Shown: positions 11,399-39,062 of the stretch, piece by piece
Layout of the letters: every line of letters starts with the position of its first letter
Position numbering within the stretch: position 1 is the first letter of the stretch
From: Semisulcospira habei
Lineage: Eukaryota; Mollusca; Gastropoda; Semisulcospiridae
Direction: 5' to 3'
Assembly (NCBI GenBank): GCA_036245525.1
Contig: BTPG01000005.1
Span: 211,833,399-211,897,398 of the forward strand
Length of the DNA stretch: 64,000 bases
Translations under genes and position numbers: made by a program
Notes under the pieces: model-generated
The model's database searches: none
What the model was told of the DNA's origin: nothing
Seen by the model: the letters and a program-made list of their open reading frames with translations, nothing else

Positions 11399-11928
11399 AA
11401 TCTGTTAAGGTCATTAGCACTGAGAACAAAAACACATGCAGGGGATCAAAGGACATTTTCGCTAGTATTGTCATCATTCTGGAAATTGTTTCCGCACCCA
11501 TACTTGAACAGCCAGGCTCTGCGTTTTTAGTTAGCCTATTCTAAATGACTGTAGTAGGAATTGTTAATTTTGTGGCCCGGCTCATACAATTAACCATATA
11601 TATCTTGAAGCTGTACTGGGATGACATATTCTATTATAATTAGGTAACTTACATCACCGTTTCATGAAATAATTGTAAATTCAACATGTGGATATACGCT
11701 CGTGCTAGCTTTTTTTTATTATTATAAAGAATGTAATAGTGTGCCAATTTAGCCAGCCTAAGCCAAAAGGGACGGGCAAATAATGCAATGGGATTCTACA
11801 CTTTTTACGTTTCACGGTGACGCAATAATAAAAACAAATTAATGGAAACGTCACTAAAAATAGTATGTTCCATTACATAAAAAAAAATCATATTGGGAAA
11901 ATCTGTCCCCTGTGCTTGACAAAAGACA

Positions 11929-12193
11929 AAGAAGTACCCAACGGAGAAAGAAACACGCTTAGAAAAGTCGGGAACAACACAATTCATTAATATTTCCGGT
12001 AAATACCCCTTTTCAAAATAGACAAACAAACAAACAGAGAGAGTAGCCGCTACTTATCTTCATTCGCAGACAAAGGGTATTTACCCGAAATATTAATAAA
12101 TTGTGTTGTACCCTTCTTTTCTAAGCGTGTTTCTTTCTCCGTTGGGTACTTCTTTGCATTTTACACGCTTGACAGTCACCTTTTTGGTTTGGA
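11929..12193 (+). mobile_element. Short retroposed element with inner inverted repeat, 13-bp target duplication
   Basis: Flanked by TTGACAAAAGACA at 11916-11928 and 12194-12206. Gene B has one copy of that 13-mer at the matching site (about 24126-24138), the empty site. The element is mostly a hairpin of about 90-bp arms (from AAGAAGTACCCAACGG to its complement near 12157) followed by TTTTTGGTTTGGA. Confidence 0.8.
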
Positions 12194-12493
12194 TTGACAA
12201 AAGACAGCACTTCGTTTGAATTACAACAGTTGCATCCTGCCATTTTTCCAGTCTGTGAGTACCCTTCAGGTTGCGAGTGTACCTGTACTTATACTTTGCG
12301 CAGGGCAAATAGCCGATCACTGACATCGACGCACAAGTCGGCCCTTAAAGGCCGCCCACATTGCAGAACAATGTCAAGGTGATATATGTAGACATAATTA
12401 TATGCATTTCTCCGCTAGTAATATTAATTTAAGATGTATAAATACAAACTTGCCAAAAGCCAGTAAGTCCATTGCTATGAAAACGAAACACAT

Positions 12494-12612
12494 ACCAAGG
12501 GGAATTGCTCATCGCTCGACATGCAAACAGTTAGATCCCCTGCCCCTTAAGGGGCAGGGGATCTAACTGTTTGTATGTCCAGCGCTGAGTAATTCCCCTT
12601 GGTATGTGTACT
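12494..12612. repeat. Hairpin element P4, gene C intron 2
   Basis: ACCAAGGGGAATTGCTCATC paired with GAGTAATTCCCCTTGGT, centre CCCCTTAAGGGG. Orthologous to 25413-25531. Confidence 0.8.
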
Positions 12613-13070
12613 GTTCTTCCAGCGCTAGCCTCACCTATCTGGTTTTATAAGTGTGAAAACAAACTTTTATTATATTAAAATGAAGATTTCTCTTTTGACG
12701 AAAATGGGCTTGTTGACTTTTCCCAGAGCTTGCAGAACTGTTTATACTGCGTAAAAAGGTATTTTTAATTAGACTGCTCATTTATGAGCTCCTGCATCTG
12801 CAGAGGCTCACGAGAATCTTGCCGGTACAGTATAAGGGGACTGGCTGGGAGAAATAGAAACAAGATGGGGTGAACCATAACCCACAAAGTTCTATATGAG
12901 AGCTGTCCTCACCGTCAAGGGTCTCTAACTTTTGTCTTTGACCTGATTCTGGTGTTGAAATATCTCCTATTGTAAAAGCCTCGCTCAAATGCCAGTGCGT
13001 CAAAGAGCTGTATAAGAGGCGCAGTGCATACGCGTCATTGGTTTGTCAAACGTCATTTGTTTGCTTTTAC

Positions 13071-13104
<34 letters not shown>

Positions 13105-13784
13105 GTGATATGAGTTTCACTTTCGCTCAAAGAATGGTGGCAAAATTAGTATTTCACGGTACGATATCAGCCTTGCTATAATTTGTGTCAACTCGGGTTG
13201 ACTTTACCTAACTACATCATATACTAAGTACACCTGCATGCTCTTCTGAAAGGACGTCGATGTGTGTGTGCGTGTGCGTACTTGCGTGCGTGCGTGCGTG
13301 CGCGCGCGCTCAAAACATCTGCAAGAGGCATAGATCCTCATGCGCCCTCAGAGCTCTACCTCAGGTTCGGCGCCATAGAAACCATCATCATTATCATTAT
13401 TATAGAGAAGTATAGAGTATTGCGTCAATGTCTGCGTAGTGACGGAGTTGCTTCTTTTACGTCACCGCCACTGTCTGACTTTCTCCAGATGTCAAGGTTT
13501 TTTACTGTTTTATTTATGTTATCTGAAAAGAATTAATTTTAACTGAAGAAGTTGAAAGTGTGCAAAGCTGGCTAACGATCTCATCCAATGTCTTTCTACA
13601 AAATAGCTATATCTAAAATTCCAAGTAAATATGACAAAAACTACGGACTCTATAAACGGTCTTTATGTCTTCAAAGAGACATCCAGTTACATTATGCTCG
13701 GAGGCTCTCTTAGCCACCCCTTGAAGAAAGTATTTCGCCAAGTTTTAAGCTTCTGCGTACAGCAATATCTGAGATTCTAGTGTC

Positions 13785-13793
13785 TACACACAT

Positions 13794-13839
<46 letters not shown>

Positions 13840-13905
13840 GCGCGCGCACACACACACACACATACACACAGACACACACACACACACACACACACACATA
13901 CGCAC
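13785..13905. repeat. (CA)n microsatellite with a CG core
   Basis: CA repeats interrupted by CGCGCGCGC at 13837-13846. Confidence 0.95.
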
Positions 13906-14129
13906 ATACAGATTTTTGCCCCAAATATACGTTCAGCAGCGAGGTTAGCGTAACTAGACATGACGTACTTTTTATCTTGTTACTTCAGTTGTCAGAGGTT
14001 TAAGCCTGCCCGCCTTTGACATCATGGACATGCTCTTAAATCCCCCCCCCCCCCCCCCCCACCGCGACCCATCCTAAAAAGTCCCTTCTATAAATAGAAG
14101 GGACTTAAAAAAGAGAAAGTAACCCGTAC

Positions 14130-14839
14130 CTTGTACCGAAAGTCTCTGTGGGCATAAACTGCTCCACTACAAGATCTTTGGGAGTCACCTTTCCAATCCC
14201 TGTGAACTGACCCCCGGCTATCACGGCCACAACGCGAGACGCCTGCACCAGCGACCCAGAAAAATCACATTGATTGCACGTGATCTGTATCACGTGACCA
14301 GCGTCACCACTCGTGGAGATGACGTCATTGTGAGCATAGGTTGATCCGTTAAAGTTCACTGGTCCGCCACTTTGAAGATGCAGACGAATGCAGACGTTAG
14401 TGTCGTTTTCCGTCACGACAATCTGGCAAAAGCAATCATTAATTTCGCAATGTGTAGCAATGACGTATTTGCCAGAGAGGGCCTCGCGCGGCAGGGCAGA
14501 GTAGCTCCCCCGAGAATACAACATACCCCCCGCCGACGTGGAGAGCACCTGCACCTCAACAGGACCCGTGGCCGTCACGAACACGCCCTTGTTTTCCCTG
14601 GCCGCACTTCCCAGATGGAGGAGGCTAGTGCCCCATGACGAGGACCACATGCCGCCAGCAGGTACGGTTGAACTCTGAGTGGTGCCCGCACCTGATAACA
14701 GCGGACACCAGACGACGGGCCGTGACGGACACGTTAGTGGGGTTGGAGATGACCAGCTGCTGCGTCACGGTCACGCCGGTCAGTGAGGAATGTCTGGGGA
14801 AGGAGAGGAAGAACTCCGTCCCCCGAGATGTGATCGACA
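14130..14839 (-). pseudogene. Gene C exon 2, IgGFc-binding-like domain with 1-nt insertion
   Basis: 710 nt, where the phase requires 709. Upstream of the insertion the frame reads VSITSRGTEFFLSFPRH and on to NVSVTAR. Downstream the original frame resumes at the SSSWGTSLLHLGSAARENKG segment and ends PTETFGT. Splice sites (acceptor GTGTGACAG, donor AAG/GTACGGG) are normal. Confidence 0.8.
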
Positions 14840-15123
14840 CTGTCACACAGAAACAATAATGCAGATAATAGTCGATGACAAGTCCTACACGAATTTCCCA
14901 GAGGCATGTTTTGGGGATTTTTAATTAGAGTACTGTTTGACGAGAAAATGACCGTTTAACGAAAAAGGGTTGATCGACACTTGAGTGAAGGGGATTGTTC
15001 TTATTTCTTACTAGGATTGACGGAAAACAATGAATGAGGTAGTAAGCCAGAATGGTACCTCCTTAACATTTTGATTGATAATTGATTCATTTCTGAGAAA
15101 TAAATACTGTTAAGGATTTTTTT

Positions 15124-15364
15124 TTAAACGCATTGTGACCAAGGTACAAAATACCCACATTTTGTTGAGGTGTTTTTTTTTTTTTTTTTTTAGTTATCAT
15201 ATAAGGACTGCATTACAATTCAGGAGACAGATCGACCATGATAGTTCAAGTATGGTGGCAGAATAGCTTGGCGCCTATAGGCGCCAAGCTATTCTGCCAC
15301 CATCCTTGAGCTATCAGGGTCGGGCCATATCTTATTTTGGTGTGTCGCCGGCAGAATGAGTTAA
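15124..15364. repeat. Hairpin element P1, gene C intron 1... upstream of exon 2
   Basis: Almost perfect arms about the centre GGCGCCTATAGGCGCC (about 15270-15285), TTAA at both ends. The same insertion is present in gene B (33845-34056), so it predates that duplication. Confidence 0.8.
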
Positions 15365-16269
15365 AAATTGCGCAGTCACTAAGGTAAAGAAATCAAATTA
15401 GCCTTTATTGTACGCCTACAAGATTTCACCAAACATCCGACCAGTGGTACTGAAACTGTAGTACACGTTTACGAGAAAATGGCCATTTTATGAAACACGT
15501 GTGACCCGCAAATCATATTTTGTGTTTTAATTACTTGATACATTACATAGAGCTAGATTGAAGAAAGGCCTTGAAGTAATTTCTTAACCAGTTTTCATAG
15601 CTCTTCAATTTTTTCAAGGAGAAGTCTAGTGCGTTTGAAATTTCTGAATTGAATTTAATTCGATTCTTTTTCAGATTATTTTTAAAACGGTAAACACATT
15701 TTTGACTCTTTTCACGCACACAAAACAAAACAATCTTCTCATTAATCCCCAAATGATTTTTCATGCACAGTATTTATATTAGCCTGCTGTTTGTCCCGGC
15801 TGTCGGGTATATCTGGGTCAAATAGTGATTATCGTCACCGCGGTTTGTGGAGTTATTTTTAAATCAGTTTAAAATAGGTTGAATCTTTTTATGAAAAAAA
15901 AGCAATCTTTTTCATAAATACTCGAATGAATTTTCATAAACAGTATTTACACAGTCATGCCGTTTGTCCCAGCCGTGACCTAATAGTTCTAGGTGTGGCA
16001 TTCGGCCAGAAAATTACCAAGTTTGATTCTTTCGACGTTGAGCGACGTAAAACAACAAATTCGTCACTGTGCGCTTGGCGTTATGGGACTAGTGATACCA
16101 TGACGTGAAGCTAATAGTGACGTCATTTCGTCGTGCTCGTGTTCTTTGCAACCACATTTAAACATGTTGGTGAAGGCAGATGAAACTCTATGCTCAATAA
16201 CTAAAGTAAATGACAACCATATTTACACACAGTTTGTGCTAGTAAGGGCACGTGCACATCTTTCGTATA

Positions 16270-16327
16270 TTAACTCATTCGAGACATAAGCCGCGTATCC
16301 GGAGGCAGCACGACTCCAATGAGTTAA
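16270..16327. repeat. Hairpin element P6
   Basis: TTAACTCATTCGAGACATAA to CCAATGAGTTAA, 58 bp. Orthologous to 34933-34986 in gene B. Confidence 0.7.
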
Positions 16328-16358
16328 AGCTGTTCCATAAGGACGTAAAGCTGCCTAC

Positions 16359-16440
16359 CTGATTTGACGAATATGAAGGCGAAGGTATGATAGATAATCA
16401 GTTTCTTCCCAATATGAAACTTGTCCTCTAAAATACCCAT
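16359..16440 (-). CDS. Gene C exon 1, signal peptide
   Basis: 82 nt, ATG to donor TCAG/GTAGG, encoding MGILEDKFHIGKKLIIYHTF then AFIFVKSG. Same length and phase as in A and B. Confidence 0.75.
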
Positions 16441-16814
16441 GTCGTGCTGTCGCCAAAACAACAAAATCATCCGCTTTCCCGCAACACGAACGAACACTCA
16501 CGTACTTGATACTTTGCTGCACACAGAACACGTCTGCGCAGAATGCCAGAGGCGGTCCGAGACAGAAACAACATGTTGAGATAAAGTGCCTGATTGGATA
16601 CCGATGTTTTCATCAACTGCAAAATCAAACAAACGAAGATGCATCCTGTCACCTCTTCACTAAACGTCGTCAGTCTGTGAGAGGCACAGACACTATGGCT
16701 GCAACGGGTGAAGGGACAAATTCATTTTGCTGATCACAATTACATCTGTACTACTAATGTGGGGAAGTCAGCGGGCGTTATAGTCCCATCACTGACGAAA
16801 TGATGAACAACACA

Positions 16815-16895
16815 CGTCTGTAAGAAACGTAGATCCTCGTGATGGCCCGCAGGTGCAGGGGCTCACGAGGATCTAAGCCTATTGCAGGCGATAAT
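16815..16895. repeat. Inner P2 hairpin, gene C 5' flank
   Basis: GTAGATCCTCGTGATGGCCC paired with GGGGCTCACGAGGATCTAAG. The orthologous copy is at 35480-35555. Confidence 0.65.
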
Positions 16896-18039
16896 TTGTA
16901 TTTATGTTACCTGCACGGCGAGGCTCTTTAGCACTGAAATTTAAATAACAACAATTTCTTAAACTCAGTCAGCAGCCATGGTGATTGATAAATGAAATGT
17001 TCGGCGCGTACCTTTGTATGAGACAAGTCACGTTTCTGAACACGCTCCATCATCACAAGAAGATTTTGTTTGCACGTGGCCCAAGGTAGGCTTGTGTAAC
17101 CTTTTGTTCTGAGAGGGGCAGGCACAGCCCCAACACTACCTTCCGTGTGGAAGAACTCTACAGAATGGGACATGTTTTTTTATTGGCCGCAAGAGGCAAG
17201 CATTCTTATGAGTCATTTCGTCTGTAGCGGCTCTTGAGAATCAATGTCTCGTGCTGATACCAGGGACTGACTGAGAAACTGACTCTAAATGGATAGAAGC
17301 CATTAACCCCTTCCCTGCCACGGCATCTACATTGTTGTTTCTGAAATGTTTTTTTTTTTTAATTTAACGACCAAAAGGCAAAAGCGTTCAAGAGAGATGC
17401 ATTGTATAATATATTAGTTATTGGTCGCAAGGGATTGCTACACGGAGCCTTTAGGCCTGAGGGAGGTCAAAAGAACCATTGTACCCCGAAGGCCGATGAG
17501 GGGTACAATGATTCCTTTGACCTCCCAAATGCCTAGAAGCTTAGGGTCCGTGCGGCAAGCCCCTGCTACGAGTAACGTATTTGTTTTCATTCCCCCACTA
17601 TTTTCGTAAAAGAAATCACGACGAAATATTCCCACCTGGATCACGCCAGACATGACTGACGTAAAAGGAATATACATTTATACATAATAGACTTATGACG
17701 TAATTAAAAATATTTTGTTTCGAAAAACACTAAGTAACTTTGTACTTTAGAATGATGATGATGATGTTTAAAAAGGGATCGGGACTTCCAGCTTTCGCTG
17801 ATTTCGTCCAGGGGGGGGGGGGGGGGGGGGGGGGGGCAGAACCGTACTTTAGAACGTTTTTGGTGATCTTTTATAGAACAAAAATGGCATTCAAGACGCG
17901 TCAGAAAGAGGACTACAAAAAGTCCGTCATTTGTCGCTACAAGGGTTTTTGTAGCTCGGTCATGTGGTACAGTTTGCGCTAATGGGATTGGTCGTGTGAC
18001 GTATGGATGAAAACAATGGACGTTGCAGCGCTTTACAAG

Positions 18040-18150
18040 TGGACTGGTCTCATCAACAGACATATATCCTCATGAGCCCCCGCAGTCGCGGGGGCTCATG
18101 AGGATCTATGTCTCTTGTAGTTGGATCATGTTCACTTTTCTCGGCAGACG
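18040..18150. repeat. P2 hairpin, gene C 5' flank
   Basis: TCCTCATGAGCCCCCGCAGT paired with its complement, then TTGTAGTTGGATCATGTTCA. The orthologous copy is at 36100-36210. Confidence 0.75.
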
Positions 18151-18188
18151 CTCAAAATAAAAGAACAAAACCAAACTAGAGGCTTTCC

Positions 18189-18502
18189 GAGTCCGAAATA
18201 GCTTAGGCGGTTAAACGTCGGAGCACTAGAGCGAAGGGAATCGCCGGGTCGTGGGTTCGAATTCCGTCCCGGCCCCGGTAGCTGGACTCACAATCCAGGG
18301 GGAAAAAAACGGATTTGTTCAATAGCATGTCTATTGAAAGATTCTGGTAAATCAAAGTGGCACAGTTTGAGTGCGCCTGAGTTGATCAGTGTTCAGGTCG
18401 TACTCCATAGGCAATAGAGTTCCCTGTCCCCCATAAACCCGCCCGTCAGGGCCGTGCATTATCACTTCGGTGCCGTGGACGTTAAACCCGGAACTAATCA
18501 AT
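18189..18502 (+). mobile_element. tRNA-derived SINE
   Basis: tRNA-like head with B box GGTTCGAATTCC (about 18256) and an A-box-like TAGGCGGTTAAACG region, a body, and the 3' end GTGGACGTTAAACCC. Flanked by TAGAGGCTTTCC (18177-18188) and TAGAGGCTATCC (18503-18514). Gene B upstream has the uninterrupted site near 36235-36246. Confidence 0.8.
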
Positions 18503-18603
18503 TAGAGGCTATCCTCACAACAGACTTTGTTGGTTATGGTTCATCCCCTCTAGCTATGGACTTTTAGATTTTAGCAGTCCTTCGTGGCACCTGTTCTTGT
18601 CAC

Positions 18604-18752
<149 letters not shown>

Positions 18753-18990
18753 TGATGATGAGGAAACTTTATTTATCAACGGTAAAAAGTTTTGACAGAA
18801 ACAAATCGTCATTTTACAAACTTGCCGTTGCTAACATCTACAACATAAAATAGGTTTAATAATAATAATAATAAAGAATTATATTTACACACATTATTTC
18901 ATGCAACAATCATGTTTAAAAAAATAAAAACAAAATAATAATAAAATTTAAAAAAAAATTATATACACAAGATAATAGTAACACTCAACA

Positions 18991-19000
18991 NNNNNNNNNN
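18991..19000. other. Assembly gap (10 N) inside an inverted duplication
   Basis: About 235 bases on each side (18752-18990 and 19001-19240) are reverse complements of each other with a few differences near the outer ends. Both contain a LINE 3' end with its AATAAAGTTTCATCATC-type tail. This looks like a read or assembly palindrome, and it falls where gene B exons 5-7 are expected. Confidence 0.9.
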
Positions 19001-19261
19001 TGTTGAGTGTTACTATTATCTTGTGTATATAATTTTTTTTTAAATTTTATTATTATTTTGTTTTTATTTTTTTAAACATGATTGTTGCATGAAATAATGT
19101 GTGTAAATATAATTCTTTATTATTATTATTATTAAACCTATTTTATGTTGTAGATGTTAGCAACGGCAAGTTTGTAAAATGACGATTTGTTTCTGTCAAA
19201 ACATTTTACCGTTGATAAATAAAGTTTCATCATCATCATCATCTCTCTCTCTCTCTCTTAT

Positions 19262-19348
<87 letters not shown>
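19001..19348 (+). repeat. LINE 3' UTR, tail and (CT)n, gene B
   Basis: Begins at the gap, contains TTAGCAACGGCAAGTTTG and AATAAAGTTTCATCATCATC, then (CT)n with one TTATTCTTT break. The inverted copy is at 18684-18990. Confidence 0.75.
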
Positions 19349-19360
<12 letters not shown>

Positions 19361-19578
19361 CTTATCAGCTTTGTTTGAATGAAGAGTTAAATCGATCAAC
19401 TTTGATTCCGTGGTAAAATCAACGCTACGTTTCTCATAAATCCAAGGAACACACATGTAAACTGGGCAAGCAAGAGGCGGAGAACGTCACCAGCCCCGCA
19501 TTGTGCCTCCTACAGGTGGTTCTTCTCATTTTCTTGGCCACGACGGAGTCAACAAACAGGATTTGATTTTGCGCTCAC

Positions 19579-35100
<15,522 letters not shown>

Positions 35101-35479
35101 GTCGTGTTGTCGCCAAAAAAAATCATCCGCTTTCCCGCAACATGAAGGAACACTCACAAACTTGTTACTTTGCTGCACAGAACACGTCTTCGCAGAATGC
35201 CAGCCGAGGTCCGAGACAGGAACAACATCCGTGTTGAGATAACGTGTCTGATTGGAGAAGGATGTTTTTATCAACTGCAAAATCAAACAAACGTAGAGGC
35301 ATTCTGTCACCTCTTCACTAAACGTCGTCAGTCTGTGAGAGGCACAGACACTAAGGCTGCAAAGGGTGAAGGGAGAACTTGATTTTGCCGGTCACAATTA
35401 CATCTGTATTACTATCTCGAGGGAAGTCAGCGGGCGTTATAGTCCCATCACTGACGAAATGATGAACAACACACGTCTG

Positions 35480-35560
35480 TAAGAAACGTAGATCCTCGTG
35501 ATGGCCCGCAGGTGCAGGGGCTCACGAGGATGTAAGCCTATTGCAGGCGATAATTTGTAT
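35480..35560. repeat. Inner P2 hairpin, gene B 5' flank
   Basis: Orthologue of 16815-16895 with the same arms. Confidence 0.65.
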
Positions 35561-36099
35561 TTATGTTACCTGCACGGCGAGTCTCTTTAGCACTGAAATT
35601 TAAATAACAACAATTTCTTAAACGCAGTCAGCAGCCATGGTGATTGATAAATGAAATGTTCAGCGAGTACCTTTGTATGAGACGAGTCACGTTTCTGAAC
35701 ACGCTCCATCATCACAAGAAGATTTGTTTGCACGTGGCCCAAGGTAGGCTTGTGTAACCTTTTGTTCTTTGAAGGACAGACGCAGCCCCAGCACTACCTT
35801 CCATGTGGAGGAACTCTACAGAATGGGACATGTTTTTTTTTTTTTATTGGCCGGCTAGAGGCAAGCATTCTTATGATTCATTTTGTCTGTGGCGGCTCTT
35901 GAGAATCAATGTCACGTGCTTATACAAGGGACTGACTGAGAGACTGACTCTAAATGGATAGAATCCATTAACCCCTTCCCTGCAACGGCATCTACATTGT
36001 TGTTTATACAATGGTTGTTGATTCAACGACCAAAAGGCAAAAGCGTTCAAAAGACATGCAGCGCTTGTATAATGGATGTTGCAGCGCTTTTAAAGTGAA

Positions 36100-36215
36100 C
36101 TGGTCTCAGCAAGAGGCATAGATCCTCATAAGCCCCCGCAGTCGCGGGGGCTTATGAGGATCTATGTCTCTTGTAGTTGGATCATGTTAACTTTTTTTCT
36201 CGGCAGCCGCTCCAA
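36100..36215. repeat. P2 hairpin, gene B 5' flank
   Basis: CAGCAAGAGGCATAGATCCT to AGGATCTATGTCTCTTGTAG, loop CCCCCGCAGTCGCGGGGG. Confidence 0.75.
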
Positions 36216-36292
36216 ATAAAAGAACAAAACCAAACTAGAGGCTTTCCTCTCAACAAACTTTGTGGGTTATGGTTCAGTCCTGTTGTTGTCAC

Positions 36293-36497
<205 letters not shown>

Positions 36498-36629
36498 TTG
36501 ATATGTCAGTTTAGTTGTATCATTTACTGCAGCTTTTACTTTCTTATACTTTTTGTTCTGTGATTTTGTGTGTTCTTGTAAACTGGTTAGTATCATTAAT
36601 TTGGAGGTTAACTGCTATTTAATTGTACA

Positions 36630-36632
36630 TTA

Positions 36633-36676
<44 letters not shown>
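36630..36676. repeat. (ATT)n microsatellite
   Basis: About 15 units ending at the TTAA of a P1 element. Confidence 0.9.
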
Positions 36677-36679
<3 letters not shown>

Positions 36680-36842
36680 GTATTCTGCCGTGACACACCA
36701 GAGCAAGATTTGGCTTGACCTATAGGCGCCAAGCTATTCTGCCACCACCCTTGAACTATCATGGTGGATCTGCCTCCTGAATTGTAATGCCGTCCTCAGA
36801 GGATAACTCCAAAATGCGGGTAACCTCGGGCACAATAATTAA
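36675..36842. repeat. P1 element with most of one arm deleted
   Basis: TTAACGTATTCTGCCGTGAC at the left, a right arm GCCACCACCCTTGAACTATC, TTAA at the right. The left arm is lost, so the hairpin is broken. Confidence 0.65.
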
Positions 36843-36973
36843 AACGCGTCAAAATATGATTTCAAGCAAAAATGTCAGCTACGCGAACACAATCAACATT
36901 GCGCACAGAGCATCTGAAGGAAAAACCTTGTTTTCAAGAAAGTACCACAACTCCAACTCATTCCATCATACGT

Positions 36974-37122
36974 TAAGGCCTGTCACATGTTAAGGTCTGT
37001 CACATGTTGAGGCCTGTCATTTGTTAAGGCCTGTCATATGTTAAGGTCTGTCACATGTTAAGGCCTGTCATTTGTTAAGGCCTGTCACCTGTTAAAGCCT
37101 GTCACATGTTAAGGCCTGTCGG
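36974..37122. repeat. 17-bp minisatellite
   Basis: About eight copies of AAGGCCTGTCACATGTT with small changes. In the A-B spacer. No spacers between units, so not a CRISPR. Confidence 0.8.
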
Positions 37123-37240
37123 CTGTTTTGCTAAACTTGAAGTCTTTACCATGAAATTCGCTAATAAAAATGAGAAAGAAAGGGCATACTTTGTAGAAGT
37201 AGAAACCCTATTCTATCGTGAACACTCTCATGTGTTTTGT

Positions 37241-37454
37241 TTAACTCATTCAGCCCGACGGACGTATTTCCCAAAGTTTGGAGGTGTCATCTAATGACTA
37301 TGCATCAGTTGCAGGAGATGGATCGACCATGATAATTCAAGGGCAGTGCCAGATAAGCTTGGCGCCTTTCGGCGCCAAGCTGATCTGGCACTACCCTTGA
37401 ACTATCACGGTCGGCCCATCTCCTGCTGTAGTGCGTCGGATCTAAATGGGTTAA
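37241..37454. repeat. Hairpin element P1, variant arms
   Basis: TTAACTCATTCAGCCCGACG to TAAATGGGTTAA. Arms ATGATAATTCAAGGGCAGTG. The centre GGCGCCTTTCGGCGCC is the subfamily also seen at 41636, 60735 and 62266. Confidence 0.8.
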
Positions 37455-37464
37455 TTGAATGGGC

Positions 37465-37635
37465 GGGGGAAAAGGGTGCCTCAGTTGTGAAGCGTTGGAC
37501 TCTCGTCCGGAAGGTCGCGGGTTCGAATCCAGGTGGGGTCAATTTATTTCAGACATTATTCGGTGCGCCGTCTTTGAAATCACCTTCGTGGTGAACACAA
37601 GACGTTAAGCCCCAAAACGTGTAATGTTTTAGTGT
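37465..37635 (+). mobile_element. tRNA-derived SINE
   Basis: tRNA-like head GCCTCAGTTGTGAAGCGTTGG with B box GGTTCGAATCC at about 37520, then a body ending AAGACGTTAAGCCCCAAAAC, the 3' end shared by many RTE-mobilised SINEs. The cloverleaf is imperfect and the body is long, so it is not called as a functional tRNA gene. Confidence 0.7.
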
Positions 37636-37909
37636 TGTTGTTTTTTTCCGTTTAATTCAGTGAGTCACATGTTGCAAATGCCCGTAGTCAAAAAAGTCTT
37701 CGGGCCGACGTGGGTCGCTGGACAACTTAAGTGTCGTCGCCCGAGGACATGAATGCTTACTGAGTACAGAGGAGATGTGGACAAATCTCATTTGCTGACG
37801 TTCCGAGAGATATAACCAAGCGCCCGACGACTTGTACAGAGGTGAGACAGCATGGTGTGGCCAGAAAACGCGTCAAAAAGCAACCAGAATGTGGATTTCA
37901 AATGTCTCA

Positions 37910-38124
37910 CTCAACACATTCTTCCCCAGGACCGAAATCCCAAAATGTTGAAGTTGCCCTCTGAAGGGCTGTATTACACTTCTAGAGACAGATCGAGCAT
38001 GATAGTTCAAGGGTGGTGCCAGAATAGCTTGGCGCCTATGGGCGCCAAGCTATTCTGGCAGCACACTTGAAATATGATGCTCGATCCATGTCTTGCTATC
38101 GTGTGTCCGGGCTGAATGGGTTAA
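37910..38124. repeat. Hairpin element P1
   Basis: Arms GATAGTTCAAGGGTGGTGCC. Centre GGCGCCTATGGGCGCC. Right end CTGAATGGGTTAA. Confidence 0.75.
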
Positions 38125-38805
38125 CCTGATCAATGCACCAAAAGCCACCATTTTGACTCGGGAAGCCTGCAACGTGTTCAGCTGGTTATCAAAGCATGTC
38201 ATGAGAGCATATACAACAGTGATTTTTTTTTTCTTTTTTTTATGACGCCATGAATAGCTTTCATTTCTGCTGCATTGCAATGTTGATCTGTCCTCCAATG
38301 TTTGCCCTCGCTGGCGTCTGACTTACTGTCAACGGCAAGTTAAGTGCCTAACACGTCGATATTTGCAGCCAACGGGCAATTCTCGTGCTCCTTCGGCGAA
38401 CACACTTAATCTTCAAGAGGCATAGATCATCATGAGCCGCCGCAACTGTGGAGGCTCATGAGGATATATGCTTCTCGCTGATTTGATTCGTGTGTATATT
38501 ATTAAGACGGACCATAAGTCTATCATCAAGTCACTAAGTTATGGACGGAGGGCTATCTCAGTGGCGAGCAGTCAGCGGGGGCCTCAGAGACATGATCGAT
38601 ACTTGTCCATTTATACCTGTGTTTCTCAGCTGAAAAGGATTATGGCGCCCTCAGCCTGCCACAGTACCCGCTGTATACGGACATGCTTGCTTCTCATCGC
38701 ACTGACCATGTCAAAATCTTCACGTCACAACTAAAATAAGTCATGAAATTCAAAAGAAAGGTGAAGGATAGCTTTCGTAATTTTCTCATGGCAGTCTTAG
38801 GGAGT
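38125..38805. other. Spacer A-B, possible pol relic
   Basis: About 38480-38640 reads VYIIKTDHKSIIKSL, weakly like RNase H of LTR elements (TDHK motif). Too short to classify. Otherwise nothing recognised apart from a P2 hairpin. Confidence 0.25.
38405..38482. repeat. P2 hairpin
   Basis: CAAGAGGCATAGATCATCAT paired with CTCATGAGGATATATGCTTC. Confidence 0.65.
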
Positions 38806-38868
38806 TCGCCCAATGCGCAGAAGGCCATCAGGCAGACTTTGGCCCGATGGCCTTCTGCGCATTTGGTG
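38806..38868. repeat. Short P3 hairpin
   Basis: CCCAATGCGCAGAAGGCCAT paired with ATGGCCTTCTGCGCATTTGG, followed by the GGTT repeat. Confidence 0.7.
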
Positions 38869-39062
38869 TTTATTTGGTTGGTTGGTGGGTTGGTTGGTGG
38901 GTTGGTTGATTATTTGGTTGGTTGGTTGGTTGGTTGGTTGGTGGGTTGGTTGTTTGGGTTGGTTGGTGGGTTGGTTGGTTGGTTGGTTGGTTGGTTGGTT
39001 GGTTGGTTGGTTGGTTGGTTGGTTGGTTGGTTGGTTGGTTGGTTGGTTGGTTGGTTGGTTGC
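38866..39062. repeat. (GGTT)n tetranucleotide repeat
   Basis: About 49 units with some interruptions in the first half. Follows a P3 hairpin. A related Ggtt/ttgg-rich run lies at 905-1030. Confidence 0.9.

Noticed and set aside
16506..16733. Plus-strand ORF conserved at 35170-35382 and 62762-63000
   Set aside because: Lies in the paralogous 5' flank of the three genes. Ends differ and indels break frame, so a 5' UTR or promoter on the minus strand is likelier.
36974..37122. CRISPR-like repeats
   Set aside because: Short units joined directly with no spacers, in a eukaryotic genome.
37490..37560. tRNA gene
   Set aside because: B box is good but the body and 3' end are those of a SINE, and the acceptor stem does not pair well.
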